A stretch of 40,225 bases of DNA. Source: Dulcicalothrix desertica PCC 7102. Its GTDB lineage: Bacteria; Cyanobacteriota; Cyanobacteriia; Cyanobacteriales; Nostocaceae. The stretch spans positions 1 to 40,225 of the forward strand of contig NZ_RSCL01000013.1 of NCBI RefSeq assembly GCF_003991905.1, given 5' to 3'. A model generated the notes under the pieces. That model was given only the letters and a program-made list of their open reading frames with translations. It was not told the DNA's origin and searched no databases. Shown here piece after piece: positions 7,320-15,824 of the stretch (the stretch's first letter is position 1; each line of letters starts with the position of its first letter). Both the position numbers and the translations under genes were made by a program.

Positions 7320-8795
7320 ATGCTAATTACAGATAATTTACTTGTTTCTAAGCAACTCCCGACTCTCGAATATTCCTCGACGCAGGAAAGATTCGATGAT
7401 ACTTGGGAAGCTCCTTTGTCTACCCTTCTAGGTTTAGGACGTGCGGCAGGCGCCGATTTTATTGAGTTTTTTCTAGAGCGCGTTAACTATATAAGTTGTC
7501 TTGCTGAGGATGATACGATTACAAGCATTACTCCTCGCCTTTCTACTGGTGCGGGTGTACGTGTGTTTTTGGGCAAAGCTGATTGCTATGTTACAACTAA
7601 CGACCTTTCTTTTAATGGTTTGAAAGCTGCGTTAGAAAAAGCTCTTGGAATTATGGGTTTGCAGTTGCCTGCTCCGAATGCTTTTATTCCTGAGATTAAT
7701 TTAGAACTTTTACGAGATTACGCTACTAAACGCGGTAAAGATGGCTGGTTGCCGTTGTGTAGTGAAATACGCGAGATGGGCGAAGTTCTTATTGATGGTA
7801 CGGCACAACTTCAAAGAACTGCTAGTCATATTCAATCTCGTCGCGCGACTTATTTCCGTGACTGGCAAGAAGTTTTAGTTGCTGCTAGTGATGGTACTTT
7901 TGCTCGCGATATTCGCCTTACTCAGTCGGTAGGTTTCAATTTGTTGTGTGCTGATGGCGCCAACCGCACTTCTATTGCTGAACGTGCAGGTAATACAAGT
8001 GACCCTAATTTCTTGCGTACTTGGGATTATAAAGAAGCATCAGAACATATTTCTGAGTCGGCTGGTAAAATGCTGTATGCCGATTATGTCGAATCAGGTA
8101 CTTATCCAATTATCATGGCGAACCACTTTGGTGGTGTAATTTTCCATGAAGCTTGTGGACACTTGCTCGAAACTACTCAAATTGAACGCAAAACAACCCC
8201 CTTTGCAGACAAAAAAGGTGAGAAAATTGCTCACGAAAGTTTGACTGCATGGGATGAAGGACGTTCAGAAAATGCCTTCGGTACTATTGACATGGACGAC
8301 GAAGGAATGCCCGCACAACGCACTTTATTGATAGAAAAAGGCGTTTTGAAGAATTTCTTGGCTGATAGAGCGGGTTCTATGCGTACTGGACACCCCCGTA
8401 CAGGTAGCGGAAGGCGCCAAAACTTCACGTTTGCGGCTGCTAGTAGAATGCGGAATACTTATATTGCAACTGGTGATTATACTCTCGATAATGTTTTTGC
8501 CTCTGTTGACAAAGGTATTTACTGTAAAAAAATGGGTGGTGGTAGCGTTGGCGCCACTGGGCAATTCAACTTTGGTGTTGATGAAGCTTATTTAATTGAG
8601 AATGGCAAAATTACTAAGCCGCTTAAAGGCGCCATTTTGATTGGGGAAGCTAAGGAAATTATGAACAAGATTTCGATGTGTTCACAAGATTTGTCTTTGG
8701 CGCCTGGTTTCTGTGGTTCTGTAAGTGGCAGTATTTATACTACTGTGGGTCAACCTCATATCAAAGTTGACTCCATTACTGTTGGTGGACGTTAA
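7320..8795 (+). CDS. tldD: TldD-family metalloprotease
   Basis: The 491-residue protein carries the zinc motif HEACGH (residues 276-281), the HExxxH signature of TldD. It also has the family's C-terminal glycine-rich segments ([30 protein letters not shown]). TldD pairs with TldE/PmbA to form a heterodimeric protease that degrades unfolded peptides and matures some ribosomal peptides such as microcin B17. The ATG at 7320 is chosen because the family consensus ([20 protein letters not shown]) begins about 12 residues later; an upstream in-frame start at 7248 would add unconserved residues. The partner gene follows 63 bases downstream. Confidence 0.92.
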   Translation: MLITDNLLVSKQLPTLEYSSTQERFDDTWEAPLSTLLGLGRAAGADFIEFFLERVNYISCLAEDDTITSITPRLSTGAGVRVFLGKADCYVTTNDLSFNGLKAALEKALGIMGLQLPAPNAFIPEINLELLRDYATKRGKDGWLPLCSEIREMGEVLIDGTAQLQRTASHIQSRRATYFRDWQEVLVAASDGTFARDIRLTQSVGFNLLCADGANRTSIAERAGNTSDPNFLRTWDYKEASEHISESAGKMLYADYVESGTYPIIMANHFGGVIFHEACGHLLETTQIERKTTPFADKKGEKIAHESLTAWDEGRSENAFGTIDMDDEGMPAQRTLLIEKGVLKNFLADRAGSMRTGHPRTGSGRRQNFTFAAASRMRNTYIATGDYTLDNVFASVDKGIYCKKMGGGSVGATGQFNFGVDEAYLIENGKITKPLKGAILIGEAKEIMNKISMCSQDLSLAPGFCGSVSGSIYTTVGQPHIKVDSITVGGR

Positions 8796-8805
8796 TTGTT
8801 TTATT

Positions 8806-8832
8806 GGTTGGGTTATGTTCCTCTACCCAACC
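8806..8832. repeat. Palindrome between tldD and its partner
   Basis: GGTTGGGT and ACCCAACC form an 8-base stem with an 11-base loop. It lies in the 63-base spacer of a two-gene unit with no following T run, so an mRNA-stability or REP-type element is more likely than a terminator. Confidence 0.5.
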
Positions 8833-8858
8833 TACTCATGTAAATTCTAAATATACAT

Positions 8859-10205
8859 ATGGCAAAAATTCAAGATATCGCTTCTGCGGCGAAGGACAGT
8901 GCAAGCAAACTTGGGATTAAGAAGTTTGATATTTATGGTTCGAGTGTTGACTCTACTAGTGTACAGGTAGACCAAGGTGAACCAAGACAAGTTAAGGCTT
9001 CCAATTTGTCGGGTGTGACGGTACGTGTTTGGAACGATGATAATACTGTTGGTGTCACTAGTACTACTGATGTTGATACCAAAGGATTAGAGTTAGCTTT
9101 GAAAACAGCTTATGAAGCGAGCTTTTTTGGAGTCAAGGAAAATGTTCCTGACTTTAGCCCAGAAGCAACAGCACCTCTAAATATAGATAATTCTTCCACA
9201 GAGAAAGTTGAACAGGCGCCTGTTAATGAGTTAATTCAAAGCTTGATATCAGCCGAAAAACAATTAATGGCAAAGCATCCTGCAATTAAGGGTGTACCGT
9301 ACAATAATTTATCGCAGCGTGATGTCGATAGATTTTACCTTAATAGTGATGGCGCCTTGAGAACTGAGTCACACTCGTTAGCTTCTGTGTATCTATATAG
9401 TAAGACAGAAGAGGAAGGTAAAAAACCCCGTAGTGGTGGAGCCTTTAGAATTAGTCATGGTGTCAAAAATTTAGATGTCGATGGCTGTATTCAAGAAACT
9501 GCCGATAAAACAATTAGCCATCTGAATTACGAAAAAGTTCAAACTGGTAAATACACCGTCGTATTTTCACCCGAAGCTTTCTTGAGTTTGCTTGGCGCCT
9601 TCTCTAACTTATACAATGCTCAAAGCATTCTCGATAAACAAAGCCTTTCAACTCCCGATGATATTGGCAAACAAATAGCATCACCTTTACTTAGCGTATA
9701 TGATGACGGATTGCACCCAGCGAATGTTGGCGCCGAATCTTTTGATGGTGAAGGAACTCCAACACGCAAAGTTTCTTTAATCGAAAATGGAGTTTTAAAA
9801 GGATTCCTTCATAGCGCAGGTACAGCAAAGCGACTTAATGCTCAACCTACAGGAAATGCGAGTATAGGCGCCAAAGTTAGTGTGGGCCCCAATTTCTACC
9901 ATGTTTACTCTGGGGCGCCTGCAGAGAAAGAATATAGCTTAGATACTTCTGAAAATGTCATTTTAATAGATGATTTGCAAGCACTTCATGCAGGTGTGAA
10001 GGCGCTTCAAGGCTCGTTTTCATTACCTTTTGACGGATGGATAGTCAATAAAGGTGTGAAAACAAGTATCGAATCAGCAACTGTTGCAGGGGATTTCCTG
10101 TCAGTTTTAAATTCGATTATATATATAGAGAAAGAACCTGAACTAACTCCTTCTGGTGTTTGCCCACGAGTTTGGGTTGAAGAACTTTCTATTACTGGAG
10201 AGTAA
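8859..10205 (+). CDS. pmbA: TldE/PmbA-family protein, TldD partner
   Basis: The 448-residue protein is colinear with the PmbA/TldE half of the TldD-TldE protease. It has an N-terminal domain (VQVDQGEPRQVKASNLSGVTVRV) and a C-terminal barrel with ENGVLKGFLHS and SVGPNFYHVYSG. It lacks an HExxxH motif, as expected for TldE, which completes the active chamber but does not bind the metal. The ATG at 8859 is the only sensible start, right before the conserved N-terminus. It is very probably cotranscribed with tldD. Confidence 0.9.
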   Translation: MAKIQDIASAAKDSASKLGIKKFDIYGSSVDSTSVQVDQGEPRQVKASNLSGVTVRVWNDDNTVGVTSTTDVDTKGLELALKTAYEASFFGVKENVPDFSPEATAPLNIDNSSTEKVEQAPVNELIQSLISAEKQLMAKHPAIKGVPYNNLSQRDVDRFYLNSDGALRTESHSLASVYLYSKTEEEGKKPRSGGAFRISHGVKNLDVDGCIQETADKTISHLNYEKVQTGKYTVVFSPEAFLSLLGAFSNLYNAQSILDKQSLSTPDDIGKQIASPLLSVYDDGLHPANVGAESFDGEGTPTRKVSLIENGVLKGFLHSAGTAKRLNAQPTGNASIGAKVSVGPNFYHVYSGAPAEKEYSLDTSENVILIDDLQALHAGVKALQGSFSLPFDGWIVNKGVKTSIESATVAGDFLSVLNSIIYIEKEPELTPSGVCPRVWVEELSITGE

Positions 10206-10212
10206 AATTAAC

Positions 10213-10273
10213 GTGGAACAGGCATCCTGCCTGTCCTACAAATATACATAGACAGGCAAGATGCCTATCCTAC
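10213..10273. repeat. Two CAGGCAGGGATGCCTG-type repeats, copies 3 and 4
   Basis: GTGGAACAGGCATCCTGCCTG (10213-10239 with flank) and GACAGGCAAGATGCCTATCC (10251-10273) fill the gap between the convergent pmbA and pentapeptide genes. Each can form a hairpin and together they may act as a bidirectional terminator. Confidence 0.7.
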
Positions 10274-10275
10274 TA

Positions 10276-10737
10276 TTAATATTCTCCACCAATGCCGATG
10301 TTAACGTTGTAAATTTCGGTTCCTGTCCAGTTAACACCAATAACGTTGGCGCCATCGAGGTCATTACTAACAAAATGCGCGTCTGTAAGGTTTACGTTAG
10401 TTAAGTTAGCGTTGTTCATGCTAACGCTGTTGATAAATGCTGATGTGAGGTTGGCAGATTGAAGATTCGCGCCTGTTAAATCTGCTCCTTCTAAGTTAGC
10501 GTTTTTGAGGTTGGCGCCTTTTAAATTAGCGTTTCGTAAATCAGCCCCTATCAAATGGGCGCCTTGAAGATTTGCACCACTGAGGTTACATCCGCTACAT
10601 TCTCTTGTTTCAATTAATTTCCGGACGTTACTGCTAACGCTTGTATTTGTATTTGTAGTAGTGCCTTGCGCTCCAGCAGGAGATACAAAAGCAAAAGCAC
10701 TCATTAGAGCAACTGCTGCAAAAAATTTAGTTTTCAT
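10276..10737 (-). CDS. Exported pentapeptide-repeat protein
   Basis: The 153-residue protein begins with a clear signal peptide (MKTKFFAAVALMSAFAFVSPAGA, cut near AGA-QG). It continues with a short linker containing RECSGCNLSGANL and about fifteen A(D/N)LxX pentapeptide repeats (SGANLQGAHL, IGADLRNANL and so on). Such repeats form a right-handed square helix. In cyanobacteria proteins of this type are common, mostly without known function. The ATG at 10737 is chosen over an in-frame start at 10764 because GGAGGAG lies six bases before it and the signal peptide begins there. The two-Cys motif before the repeats could form a disulfide. Confidence 0.88.
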   Translation of the reverse strand: MKTKFFAAVALMSAFAFVSPAGAQGTTTNTNTSVSSNVRKLIETRECSGCNLSGANLQGAHLIGADLRNANLKGANLKNANLEGADLTGANLQSANLTSAFINSVSMNNANLTNVNLTDAHFVSNDLDGANVIGVNWTGTEIYNVNIGIGGEY

Positions 10738-11078
10738 GTTTTTCTCCTCCACGCTATCTAACACTTTGTATAAACAATTAGTACGCTCCGGCTGGTTGAA
10801 ATCAACACGATAGTACTATTTTGCTTGGTTTTTCGGTCTTGTACTTATTTGCTACACTACCATTGTCGCCCATTCCAGAAAAATTACATCGTGCTTCAGC
10901 AGTACTTATAAATCTCTCGCTGGGTTGAAAGCCTTTTAATACAAAGCGCGTGGGGATATACGTATATATATAGTAAGTTATTAAGTTTTAGATAAGATTT
11001 ACTCGAATAAATGGTGCCAAACCAAAAACTGTCACAAGTGTATTTTCATACTAGGCGCCTTGAATGCTAATATAGTGT
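10738..11078. other. Intergenic region without recognised gene
   Basis: This 341-base stretch lies between the pentapeptide gene start and the end of the lone PAS gene, both on the minus strand. It should hold the pentapeptide gene promoter. I see one GGCGCC site (about 11055) and an AT-rich run near 10960-11010, but no hairpin or ORF I can support. Confidence 0.4.
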
Positions 11079-11522
11079 CTATACGAATAAAGCTGGTATT
11101 AATTGTTTTGAAGACTGGTGTAAAATTGTATGACTTACAAATGCACAAGCAAACTCAACCAAATTTTGTTTAACATAACAGATTGACACCGAGACGTTTA
11201 CGGTTAGATTAGTCTTTGTCTGGTAATGTGATAATAATTTAGTTGAACCATTTTTTTTAAGAAGATTCCATATATCATCCCAATTTTGCGATACAAGCGA
11301 AGTATCTATATCGACTAATGTCATTTCTAAAAGTTCTTGACGTGAGTATTCGCTTAGACAACACATCGCATCATTAATATAGGTAAATTGCCCATACTCA
11401 TTTACACAAAATTCAGCTTGGATAGCACAACCTATATTCAAATTATTGAATAAGCAATTTTCATGTAGTCCATATCCTAAATGCAAATTAATTTCTAACA
11501 AGCCATTATCGTAAAAATCCAC
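11079..11522 (-). CDS. Stand-alone PAS-domain protein, paralogue of the adjacent kinase's first PAS
   Basis: The 147-residue protein is a single PAS-like domain. Residues about 36-90 (FCVNEYGQFTYINDAMC, LSEYSRQELLEMTLVDID, NWDDIW) match the first PAS domain of the histidine kinase at 12663-14555 (FCINESGSFMYVNDAMC, LSGYSRDQLMRMSLFDID, NWENIW) at roughly two residues in three. There is no kinase, output or membrane segment. It lies downstream of the kinase and response regulator on the same strand, 268 bases beyond the regulator's end. A partial duplication of the kinase is likely; it may tune the kinase by heterodimerisation, or be drifting. The function is inferred, not shown. Confidence 0.75.
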   Translation of the reverse strand: MDFYDNGLLEINLHLGYGLHENCLFNNLNIGCAIQAEFCVNEYGQFTYINDAMCCLSEYSRQELLEMTLVDIDTSLVSQNWDDIWNLLKKNGSTKLLSHYQTKTNLTVNVSVSICYVKQNLVEFACAFVSHTILHQSSKQLIPALFV

Positions 11523-11790
11523 TGTAGTAGGTTACCTTATTTTGTGAAGAGATAGTAACGTAAGCTGAACATATGTACTTGGAGTCGCACGGCAAAAGCG
11601 TTAGAGTCCTTAACACAGTTGTAAGTATATATGGACATTACTTAGTAGCATCGTTACTAAATTCTACTTATACAAGTATTAGCAGTGTCATCTATCTAAA
11701 GTAGTAGATTGAGGTGCGAATGCATATATATGAAATTTATAAATCTACCACTTGATAGAGAAAAGCTGTATTTTCATTTTAGCAAGCAGC

Positions 11791-12621
11791 TCAACCTGTC
11801 AACATATTTCTCAATCTACGCATTGACTGATGCTTCTTTCTCCAAGTTTGTGGGGGAATATCATGATGTTGACGGAATTGACGTGAGAAGTGACAAGCAT
11901 TTTGATAGCCAAGAGCGGTAGAAATTTGCTCAATAGTTTGCTTGCTTTCTTGAAGTAATTCGCGTGCAGCAGACATTCGTCGTTTAACAATCCAGCCGTT
12001 TACAGTGTCTCCGGTTTGTTTTGCAACTCGGTGTGTTAAGTATGCTGCTGAATAACCGACTGCGCTAGCTACGTCGCATAATGTAATGCCTAAATGAAAA
12101 TTAGCTTCGATATAATCGAATACTTCCTGAAGCTGAGTATTTTTAGGAAATATAGACTCTGGCTTTGAGTTTGCGTTTTTATCTGGCGAAATATTTTCAA
12201 CTATTTGGTTGCATTCGCGCGTGTACCATTCTTTCAAATGCTTCTGCTTTCTTAACTGAGCTGTAATTGTTCGTGTCAACTCATCTAACGTTGATGGCTT
12301 TGTAACAAAATCATCTGCTCCCATTTCCATACCTTTGCGAATGTCTGTTTTGGCGCCACTTCCAGCTAAAAATATGAATGGAATAATTGCTGTTACTGGG
12401 TCGTCTTGTAATACGCTTAAAACATCATAACCGCTGATATCTGGCATTACGACATCGCAAATAATAACATCGGGGAGATGCGTTTGCACTTTTTGAATGC
12501 CAAGTATACCATTTTCGGCGCCAATTGTGTTGAAGCCTTCAGCAGATAGCCCATCTAAATATAAATTACGAGTGGTTCTGTCGTCTTCGATGATTAGGAC
12601 TGTTTTTGGTAATGTTTTCAT
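11791..12621 (-). CDS. Response regulator, receiver plus AraC-type DNA-binding domain (scytonemin regulator candidate)
   Basis: The 276-residue protein has an N-terminal receiver domain with acidic pocket EDD (residues 12-14), phospho-acceptor Asp56 in CDVVMP and Lys108 in FVTKPS. A C-terminal AraC/XylS double helix-turn-helix follows (about 170-268; VASAVGYSAAYLTHRVAKQTG and ISTALGYQNACHFSRQFRQ). In N. punctiforme the equivalent gene Npun_F1278, next to the scytonemin cluster, is required for scytonemin synthesis. This gene has the same architecture and lies divergently from scyA with its kinase, so it is the likely activator of the cluster. The ATG at 12621 is chosen over a TTG at 12630. 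It lies 41 bases after the kinase stop, indicating cotranscription. Confidence 0.88.
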   Translation of the reverse strand: MKTLPKTVLIIEDDRTTRNLYLDGLSAEGFNTIGAENGILGIQKVQTHLPDVIICDVVMPDISGYDVLSVLQDDPVTAIIPFIFLAGSGAKTDIRKGMEMGADDFVTKPSTLDELTRTITAQLRKQKHLKEWYTRECNQIVENISPDKNANSKPESIFPKNTQLQEVFDYIEANFHLGITLCDVASAVGYSAAYLTHRVAKQTGDTVNGWIVKRRMSAARELLQESKQTIEQISTALGYQNACHFSRQFRQHHDIPPQTWRKKHQSMRRLRNMLTG

Positions 12622-12662
12622 AGTTAGCAATAAATTGTGTAAATAGTGAATTCTTGACTTTT

Positions 12663-14555
12663 TTAAGTAGGTAAGGTGACTACAAACTGAGTTCCAGTGC
12701 CCACCTGACTTTCGACGCTAATTTCACCGCAGTGTAACTCAACAAGAGTTTTTACAATTGATAAGCCCAACCCAGTACCCGCAATACTATCGATATTGCT
12801 GCCTCGGTAAAATGGCTCAAATATGTGCGGTTTATCAATGGCTGGAATACCAATGCCTTTGTCTCTTACTTGAAAGATAATACTTTTATCTTTTCGCATA
12901 ATTTCTAAGGTTACGGTAGTACCTAGCGGAGAGTATTTGATGGCATTTGACAATAAATTATTGAGAATGTGGTGTAGAAATTTGGGGTCTAAACAAACTG
13001 CTATACAGTTTTCTGGACTAATAACATTAATAAATTTCTGGTTGCCGTTAGCTATTTGAACTTGTATGGCAATGTCACGACAGAATTTATCTAGGTCAAT
13101 TTCGCTAGGATGAAATTCTAACTTTGCTGCATCTGCTTTACCATATAAAAGAATATCATCTAATAAATGACTCAGTTGTTCTACAGCAGTTAAAATCAAA
13201 TCTAAATAAGAACGATTTTTTTCTTCATTCCACTGGTGAATGTGTCGTCTCAACAAATCTGCTGAAAACGAAACTATATTTAACGGTGTACGAAATTGAT
13301 GGCAGAGCATTGAAACAAACCGTTCGCGTAACTCGCTAAGATGTTTTGCTTGTTCCAAAGCTTGACGCACTTCTGACTCAGCTTGTTTATAATCGGTAAT
13401 GTCGATTGCTGTAATTAATTCTACAGATTCGTCGCTGAAATCAAAAACACCATTAGTTAATGCAACTGTACAAGCCAACCATCTTTTAACTCCCCTTTTA
13501 GTAACAACCTGCATTTCCTGATATTCACTTGCACCTCCACTAGACTTATTAACCTGTCGTAAGCGTTTGTTTACTAGCAGTTGATTTAGAGGAACCTCAT
13601 TTAACAGTTGTTCGAGTGTATATCCAGTCAGAGTTTCAGCAGCTGGGTTAACGTAACATAAATTGGAATCTTTAATTAGAAAAATGCTAGCTTGATTAGT
13701 TTCTGCTAAAACCCGAAAACGAGCTTCATTAAGCCGTAACGCTTGCTCAGTTTTTTGAGACTCAGTGATATCCCATATACTCCATACCCGACCGATAATT
13801 TTGTTGTCTAAACGATGCGGTTCGGAATAATGCGCGAAAATTCTTCCGTCTTTGAGTTCAATTAAATCATAACGCTCTATTTCTAATTGCGCTGGCATCT
13901 CCCAAACAGAGGAACGAAAAACTTCTATGTCTTTAACCTGAGACTCGAAAAATGCTTTCGCACGTCCACAACCTTTAGTCAAACGAACTTCTGAAGGCAG
14001 GCGCCACATATCCATAAATTTTTGGTTGTAGCAAAGAACTTCACCTTCAAAATTAACAGCAAGTATTCCGTTAGCCGAAGACTCAAAGGTAGAACGCAAA
14101 AGTGCGAGCGAGGACTCCAGCTCTGCTTCTTTCTTTTTATAAGCAGAAGAAAATTCCGTTGATGAAAATTCAGTTGGAGAATATGAGTTTGTATTTAGCT
14201 GGTCTAAATTTTTTGGATGATGTACATATCCACATCCAATACTTAGTCCATTTTCTTCAGCATAAATAATCGACATCTCAATTGGAATTAGTTGACCAAT
14301 TTGAGTTGTTAATTGTGAAGCTAAATTTACTCTTGTATGCTGCAACTTTCGCCATATGTTTTCCCAATTATGAATAATCTCCGCATCGATATCGAATAAA
14401 GACATTCTCATTAACTGGTCGCGCGAGTATCCGCTTAAATGACACATCGCATCATTAACATACATAAAAGACCCTGACTCATTGATGCAAAATGCTGCAT
14501 CAGCGGCTCGATTTAATATTAAATCAGCGAATAATCGGTTTTCTAATACAAACAT
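12663..14555 (-). CDS. Soluble multi-PAS sensor histidine kinase (scytonemin regulator candidate)
   Basis: The 630-residue protein contains three PAS-type domains (about 12-112, 150-265 and 275-395) and a HisKA domain with phospho-accepting His419 in MLCHQFRTPLN. The HATPase_c domain has N-box NNLLSNAIKYS, G1 DKGIGI and G2 GTGLGLSI. No membrane segment is present, so it senses a cytoplasmic signal. It precedes the AraC-type regulator and is divergent from scyA, matching the position of Npun_F1277. UV-A or redox stress are plausible signals from what is known of scytonemin induction, but no chromophore-binding Cys is evident. The first PAS is duplicated as a separate gene at 11079-11522. Confidence 0.88.
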   Translation of the reverse strand: MFVLENRLFADLILNRAADAAFCINESGSFMYVNDAMCHLSGYSRDQLMRMSLFDIDAEIIHNWENIWRKLQHTRVNLASQLTTQIGQLIPIEMSIIYAEENGLSIGCGYVHHPKNLDQLNTNSYSPTEFSSTEFSSAYKKKEAELESSLALLRSTFESSANGILAVNFEGEVLCYNQKFMDMWRLPSEVRLTKGCGRAKAFFESQVKDIEVFRSSVWEMPAQLEIERYDLIELKDGRIFAHYSEPHRLDNKIIGRVWSIWDITESQKTEQALRLNEARFRVLAETNQASIFLIKDSNLCYVNPAAETLTGYTLEQLLNEVPLNQLLVNKRLRQVNKSSGGASEYQEMQVVTKRGVKRWLACTVALTNGVFDFSDESVELITAIDITDYKQAESEVRQALEQAKHLSELRERFVSMLCHQFRTPLNIVSFSADLLRRHIHQWNEEKNRSYLDLILTAVEQLSHLLDDILLYGKADAAKLEFHPSEIDLDKFCRDIAIQVQIANGNQKFINVISPENCIAVCLDPKFLHHILNNLLSNAIKYSPLGTTVTLEIMRKDKSIIFQVRDKGIGIPAIDKPHIFEPFYRGSNIDSIAGTGLGLSIVKTLVELHCGEISVESQVGTGTQFVVTLPT

Positions 14556-15824
14556 TCTGTCGAGCCAGCACTTAATGGTTAATAGACACAGATTTCTGTA
14601 CCTCTTCTGCCTCTAGCTTATAAAAATCTAGTTTTAGATTTATCTAGCCTAAGACGAATGGAGATTTACAGTTAATTCAGTTGTTGGAACTTAGCCGATG
14701 TTGTTAACACTTACGAATACTATAAACAATATTAAAATAAATATATAGTTTATCAACATAAAATTCACAATTTCTTTATATTTGGATGTTAACAAGATTT
14801 TGAATGCACAAAACACGGCGTTTGCCTTTTAAACAAACCCGTTTGCAGACTCTATATATTAAAAAATTATTAGTAAATTAAGATAATGAATAATACAAAT
14901 TTAAGCCGTAAATCCAAATGCAAAAATAAATCTTTGTATAAATCATTGTAGAATTAGTGACAATTATTACTTCGATAACATCAATTTCTATTTGGTCAAA
15001 ATTTTAAGGTAATTTTACTGATACACCTCTGTGCATATAGATTCAATAAGGATACTTAGCTTAAATCTTAATAAAATAATGATCATTTTTAGCTCTCTAA
15101 TTGCCTTCATTGGGATTTAACTACAAATATGTTTACGGAGTCATCTATCGTAAGAAATACGGTAAAGCATGAATATACTGAGTCTTTATTATGCATCTAT
15201 CTAAAGAAAGACATTATGTATAGATATAGTGTGTGTATTATCACATTCATTTTTTACTTACGCTTAGAAGTAGAACTTTAGCACAAAATTGTAGAAACCT
15301 GGTTTCTTGCTCGATAACTTGTGATAAAAACAAGGATTTTGTCTAGAAACCCGGTTTCTTGATCGATAAATTGTAATAAAAAAAAGGATTTTGCTTAAAA
15401 ATCGGGTTTCTTAGTGATAAGTCCTAAAGTGTGGGATCATATTTTTTGCGTATATCAAGAGTATTACAAAATACAAGTATCAGTATCATTCCATGTATAG
15501 ATGCGTATCTAATAAAAAATGATAGCTGTTGTTATAGAGCATACACAGAAAGAATTGACAACCCAATCAAAAGAAAATTCATTGCACTTAAGAATGAAGC
15601 TCTTGTACTGTTACTAGTGTGAAAACAAATCAAAACTAATGTTAAGTTTTTAACTCACTACTGAAATGTAGCGGGTGTAACAGTTTTCTTCAGATTAATT
15701 CAAGCTGTTTTTACGCTCGTTGTGAGCGTCAAGCAGTTCACGGCGCCGATGTTTTGGCTGTAAGTGTAGGTTCAGCTTGGATGATAGATAACAAGCGACG
15801 GCAAGTAATTTAGGAATCAACAAC
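14556..15824. promoter_or_regulatory. Long AT-rich divergent control region between kinase and scyA
   Basis: About 1.27 kb without a convincing gene separates the kinase start from scyA. It must hold both promoters. It contains a three-copy 52-base tandem repeat (15292-15424) and a GGCGCC site at about 15740. The only longer open frame (15431-15622) is AT-rich and lacks a ribosome-binding site. I could not pick out a reliable -10/-35 pair or a direct-repeat operator by eye. Confidence 0.6.
15292..15424. repeat. Three tandem 52-base repeats with AGAAACCCGGTTTCT palindrome
   Basis: Copies start at 15292, 15344 and 15396, exactly 52 bases apart; the third is partial (about 29 bases). Each opens with a near-perfect palindrome (TAGAAACCTGGTTTCTT, TAGAAACCCGGTTTCTT, TAAAAATCGGGTTTCTT) followed by a GATCGATAA-like and an AAGGATTTTG segment. 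Single palindromes of this type recur at 17676-17692, 27924-27940 and 27975-27993. Confidence 0.85.

Noticed and set aside
11689-15206. Shared 13-mer CATCTATCTAAAG at 11689 and 15194 as a possible common operator
   Set aside because: A match of this length is expected by chance in an AT-rich 40 kb window.
15431-15622. 63-codon open frame upstream of scyA
   Set aside because: AT-rich, no ribosome-binding site and no recognisable family; treated as chance.
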